Origin: Providencia vermicola
Lineage (GTDB): Bacteria; Pseudomonadota; Gammaproteobacteria; Enterobacterales; Enterobacteriaceae
DNA length: 64,000 nucleotides
Assembly: GCF_020381325.1 (NCBI RefSeq)
Contig: NZ_JAGSPI010000006.1
Location: forward strand, 124,001 to 188,000
Direction: 5' to 3'
Below are positions 60,546-64,000 of the stretch, piece after piece. The notes beneath the pieces were generated by a model. It did no database searches, was not told the DNA's origin, and saw nothing but the letters and a program-made list of their open reading frames with translations. Position numbers and translations under genes: made by a program. The first letter of the stretch is position 1, and each line of letters begins with the position of its first letter.

Positions 60546-61019
60546 TTACTTGCGAATTTCAGCAAAAGTAGCATTAAGTACGTTACCTAAATCAGCTGGC
60601 GCTAATTCAATATCCAACCCGCGTTTTCCCCCTGAAATAAACATTGTTGCATATTGCTGGGCTTGGTCATCGATTACCGTGGGTAAGCGCTTCTTTTGGC
60701 CCAATGGGCTGATGCCACCTAATAAATAGCCAGTGGTTTTTTGCGCGATTTGGGGATCGGCCATTTCCACTTTTTTCACTTTGAACACTTTTGCGACCAG
60801 TTTTAAGTCAAGCTGCCCTGAGACAGGTGTGACGGCAACCGCTAATGTTTTTTGGTCGCCGTTTAATGCCACTAATAACGTTTTAAACACTTGTTTGGCA
60901 TCTAAGCCTAATTTACGTACTGCCTCATCACCAAAGTTGCTTTCATTTGGGTCATGGTCATAAGGGTGCAATGTGAAATTAATTTTTTGTTTTTCAAGTA
61001 ATTTAACAGCAGGGGTCAT
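60546..61019 (-). CDS. ybaK: Cys-tRNA(Pro)/Cys-tRNA(Cys) deacylase YbaK
   Basis: Trans-editing factor that clears Cys misacylated onto tRNA-Pro. The 157-aa product starts [20 protein letters not shown]. It has the catalytic-lysine region [12 protein letters not shown] and [30 protein letters not shown] near the end. ybaP lies 11 bp upstream on the same strand, as in E. coli. Confidence 0.96.
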   Translation of the reverse strand: MTPAVKLLEKQKINFTLHPYDHDPNESNFGDEAVRKLGLDAKQVFKTLLVALNGDQKTLAVAVTPVSGQLDLKLVAKVFKVKKVEMADPQIAQKTTGYLLGGISPLGQKKRLPTVIDDQAQQYATMFISGGKRGLDIELAPADLGNVLNATFAEIRK

Positions 61020-61030
61020 TTTTTTACCTT

Positions 61031-61849
61031 TTATTTATCTCTGACACAATGGCGCAGATACTCAACAAGACTGCCTTCTCCAAATAGGTGTAATGCACCA
61101 ACAGCAACCACATAATTGCCATCTGGAAGCGCCTTAAGTTGTTCACTCCAATCAGCATTACGTTTATCCATTAGTACTTGATAGACATCTTTGCTGAAGG
61201 TATTTGGTAAAGTCATGTGGTTATTGGGTTGATAATCAAGCCACCAACCAATCATGGTTTGCAGTGAACGTGCATTTGCGCGCCAATGGACTAATGAGTC
61301 TTGTAAGAGCGCTAACCCATTATTAGGCAAGGAAAGCAGCAATTCAACTTGGGATGCTGTGCCTTCAAGTTCAATGATCGGTTTAAGTTGAGTCTGAGCG
61401 TTGCGAATAAGCTGATAATCTATGCCATAGTGGCCGCGCAAGCCAAGCCCTTGTGCTTGAGTGGCCTGTAGGATTAAGGCGATTTGCCATGAAGGAAGGC
61501 TATCAAACTTTTCGGGTGACTGGTGAATTTCTTGGCAACATTGCAAAAATAAGGCGTATTGTTCTTCGTTCAAACGTTGCTGAACAGGGTGCTGTTCAGC
61601 AATTTCATGAGGGAAAGGGGACTGAGCTTGGGTTATATCCGCTTCAACAATTAATGCATCCGCTTGATTCAGTTTATCGAGCAATATGGCAGATAACGGA
61701 AACATATTTTCCGTTCCCATATGAATACTGCCTACAATGTGCAATTTAAGGCCTTTTGATAAGCGAACATCGATCGCAGGATAGGGATATACCAGCGCCG
61801 TTTCCATATGGAGCCAATTTTTAAAGCTTTCAAACAGTTTTCCCATCAT
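61031..61849 (-). CDS. ybaP: TraB/TIKI-family protein YbaP
   Basis: A 272-aa member of the TraB/GumN family with metalloprotease-like GxxH and C-terminal GxLH motifs: VGSIHMG near residue 42, ALIVEAD, and [20 protein letters not shown] near the end. Function in bacteria is unproven. The start was placed at the MMGKLFES Met, preceded by AGGG; the frame extends upstream to 61963 without family similarity. ybaK follows. Confidence 0.9.
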   Translation of the reverse strand: MMGKLFESFKNWLHMETALVYPYPAIDVRLSKGLKLHIVGSIHMGTENMFPLSAILLDKLNQADALIVEADITQAQSPFPHEIAEQHPVQQRLNEEQYALFLQCCQEIHQSPEKFDSLPSWQIALILQATQAQGLGLRGHYGIDYQLIRNAQTQLKPIIELEGTASQVELLLSLPNNGLALLQDSLVHWRANARSLQTMIGWWLDYQPNNHMTLPNTFSKDVYQVLMDKRNADWSEQLKALPDGNYVVAVGALHLFGEGSLVEYLRHCVRDK

Positions 61850-62053
61850 TTTTACCCTGCATTCTTCTTGGGTTAATAGGGTAAACAATCTCTCGCGAAT
61901 TTGCGAATGTTGTGCGTCAATTACGCATTTTTCGCCTGCCCTGATAAAAATGGACAATGACAATTTAGGCTTACTTCAATTATGGTTTCACGATGTGAAG
62001 CAATACGTTAACAAGGTGGTGTTATCATTTTGTTAGCCTTAATTGGAGATAAC

Positions 62054-64000
62054 ATGATAACGCCTCAAATTTCAAATATTCATGCGGGCACACCAACAAT
62101 AACGGTATTCGATAACCGTCACTTTACGGTTCGTACACTTCAATACTATCGACAGCCCAATATCCAACAGGATGTACAGGAGCGTCTTGAATTTCAATAT
62201 TTTAATCTGTATGGGTTTTTACAGAAAAATGCAGATGCGCGTCTTTCTGACTATGAGCAATATAATTTTTATTATCACACGGACTTAATCGGCTTTCCCT
62301 TATTGAGCAATGGTGTTGATAACGGAAAGATATATCAACTGAATGATATTGAACAGCGGATTATGGTCAGCATTGATGCGAATAAAACGTTCAAATGGCG
62401 TTACTATGAAGCCAATGACTCATTAGGACGTCTAGAAAGTGTCAGTGAGAAAATAGAGGGGGGGAGCTGGCGAGTTAGCGAGCGTTTTCAATATGCAGGT
62501 AATTCGCATACCGAACAACTGGCAAATTTAGCGGGGCAATGTATTAGTCACTTTGATACCGCAGGGGTATTGCAAACACAGGCGGTATCACTGCAAGGGG
62601 AACCGACTTTATTGACTCGGCAGTTTATTCAACAAATTGATAATGCAGAGTTTAATGTTGATTGGCAAGGAGATAGTGATTTAGCGGCATTATCACCTGA
62701 AAAATTTTCCCATCAAATAGCTTTCGATGCTACTGGTGTCTGCCTCTCTACGATTGATACAAAAGGCCATAAACAACACCGAGAATATGATGTTGCAGGG
62801 CAATTAATTAAAGCGGAATTAACGATAAAAGATAGCCACACACAACCAACAACGCAATGTATTGAATATTCAGCCGTTGGCAAGAAAATACGCGAGGAGC
62901 TCGGTAATGGTGTGGTGACTGAGTATGTTTACGAGGCGCAGACGCAGCGTTTAATTCTTATTCAGACCTATAGGCCAGTAAATCACGCATTGGGTTATAA
63001 ATTATTTCAGAGTTTACATTACGACTATGACCCTGTCGGCAATGTGATCGCAATTTATAATAGTGCAGAAAAAAAGGTTTTTTGGCGGAATCAAAAAGTT
63101 GAAGCCAAGCATCAATATCAATATGACACGCTTTATCAATTAGTCCATGCAACAGGGCGAGAAATAGCGGGTATTAGCCAGCAAAGCCACTACCTTCCTC
63201 ACCATTCATCAATTGATAATTCGGTATATACACGGTATTTCCGTGCCTATTCTTATGATAAAGGTGGGAATTTAATTCAAATTCACCACCGAGCCCCTGC
63301 GATGCAGCAAGCTTATACAATCAAAATGACAACGAGCAGCCGAAGTAACCATGCAGTATTTGCAGATTTAGCCGAGCTTCCTCATCAAGTGGAACCATTA
63401 TTCATGCCAAGTGGACAGCAAAAACAGCTTTTACAAGGACAAAATTTAACGTGGACATCAAGGCAAGAACTGCAAAGTGTTAATGGTGCTGGCGGGAGTG
63501 AGTTTTACCGCTATGATGGGGACAGCCAGCGGGTATTCAAAATAACACAATATAATCAAAAACAAAGCAAGGCTGTTTATTTACCGAACCTAGAGATTAG
63601 GCAAATTGAACATAATGAAAGATACCATGTGATCTGTATCGGGGAAGACGGAGAGGCACAAGCCCAAGTATTGCATTGGGAAATTGGGCTACCAGATAAA
63701 ATGGTCAATAATACCGTGCGTTATAGCATTAATGGGCTTGCCAATAACAGCGGTTTAGAACTTGATATGGATGGAAATTTGATTAGCCAAGAAGAGTTTT
63801 ATCCCTTTGGTGGAACGGCTGTTTGGGCGGTATGCAGCGCATTGGAAGTAAATTACAAAACACGACGTTATTCAGGGCAAGAGCGCGACATTACAGGGCT
63901 TTATTATTATGGTCGCCGTTATTATCAACCTTGGGTGGGGCGTTGGTTAAGCGCAGATCCAGCGGGAACCATTGATGGTTTAAATCTGTATCGGATGGTA
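62054..64000 (+). CDS. tccC: TccC-type insecticidal toxin complex component C (Rhs core), 3' end outside window
   Basis: The frame is open for 649 codons to the window edge. It starts MITPQISNIHAGTPTITVFD like TccC proteins (TPTVSVLDNRGL), and has HYDYDPVGNVIAIYN, FWRNQKVEAKHQYQYD, RAYSYDKGGNLIQIHH and FYPFGGTAVW. The Rhs-associated core YYYGRRYYQPWVGRWLSADP follows close to the cut. In Tc toxins this protein forms with TcB a cocoon that carries its own hypervariable C-terminal toxin, cleaved by an internal aspartyl protease; those parts lie beyond the window. GGAGAT precedes the start. No TcA or TcB gene is in the window. Confidence 0.9.
   Translation, partial: MITPQISNIHAGTPTITVFDNRHFTVRTLQYYRQPNIQQDVQERLEFQYFNLYGFLQKNADARLSDYEQYNFYYHTDLIGFPLLSNGVDNGKIYQLNDIEQRIMVSIDANKTFKWRYYEANDSLGRLESVSEKIEGGSWRVSERFQYAGNSHTEQLANLAGQCISHFDTAGVLQTQAVSLQGEPTLLTRQFIQQIDNAEFNVDWQGDSDLAALSPEKFSHQIAFDATGVCLSTIDTKGHKQHREYDVAGQLIKAELTIKDSHTQPTTQCIEYSAVGKKIREELGNGVVTEYVYEAQTQRLILIQTYRPVNHALGYKLFQSLHYDYDPVGNVIAIYNSAEKKVFWRNQKVEAKHQYQYDTLYQLVHATGREIAGISQQSHYLPHHSSIDNSVYTRYFRAYSYDKGGNLIQIHHRAPAMQQAYTIKMTTSSRSNHAVFADLAELPHQVEPLFMPSGQQKQLLQGQNLTWTSRQELQSVNGAGGSEFYRYDGDSQRVFKITQYNQKQSKAVYLPNLEIRQIEHNERYHVICIGEDGEAQAQVLHWEIGLPDKMVNNTVRYSINGLANNSGLELDMDGNLISQEEFYPFGGTAVWAVCSALEVNYKTRRYSGQERDITGLYYYGRRYYQPWVGRWLSADPAGTIDGLNLYRMV

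Overview
The window is a gammaproteobacterial chromosome segment, moderately AT-rich and tightly packed with Enterobacterales housekeeping genes. Protein similarity to Escherichia coli is very high throughout. Together with the AT bias, the ERIC-type intergenic repeats and insect-toxin homologues (Mcf2-like, TccC-like), this suggests Morganellaceae, most likely Providencia. The genus call is inference.

Layout. (1) 1-8.3 kb: mrcB (5' end outside the window), hemL, erpA, btuF, mtnN and dgt, in the same order as the E. coli mrcB-dgt region but without fhu, clcA and yadS. (2) 8.4-17.3 kb: rlmD-relA-mazG-pyrG-eno, the stringent-response, CTP and glycolysis block that lies elsewhere in E. coli. (3) 17.5-27.1 kb, accessory: a 2266-residue Mcf2-like toxin, a DASS-family anion transporter and a short orphan two-partner-secretion exoprotein. 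(4) 27.2-48 kb: acrB-acrA/acrR, ychN, mscK, rsmS, priC, apt, dnaX, ybaB, recR, htpG, adk, hemH, a wzz/fepE-like gene and gsk, nearly colinear with E. coli. (5) 48.3-55.1 kb, accessory: a divergent catabolic cluster (EutH-like permease and FGGY kinase; FAD dehydrogenase, second FAD oxidoreductase and DeoR regulator), followed by a DUF1937 protein. (6) 55.3-61.9 kb: ybaL, fsr, ushA, ybaK and ybaP, again colinear with E. coli. (7) 62.05 kb to the end: a TccC/Rhs-type insecticidal toxin component cut by the window edge.

The most unusual structural signal is a family of ERIC-like palindromic repeats. They follow six or seven different stop codons within a few bases, always in the same orientation. 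At three loci they have grown into tandem arrays with periods of 130, 142 and 119 bp. Their paired arms change together from locus to locus, which argues for a conserved folded RNA or DNA structure, and some array units look like chimeras of two arm types.

Regulatory sites visible by eye: an IscR type-1-like palindrome before erpA, the AcrR operator, a sigma-32-type htpG promoter, the dnaX programmed -1 frameshift heptamer, a Fur-like box over the hemH ribosome-binding site, and a perfect CRP half-site pair with direct and inverted repeats in the divergent catabolic promoter region.
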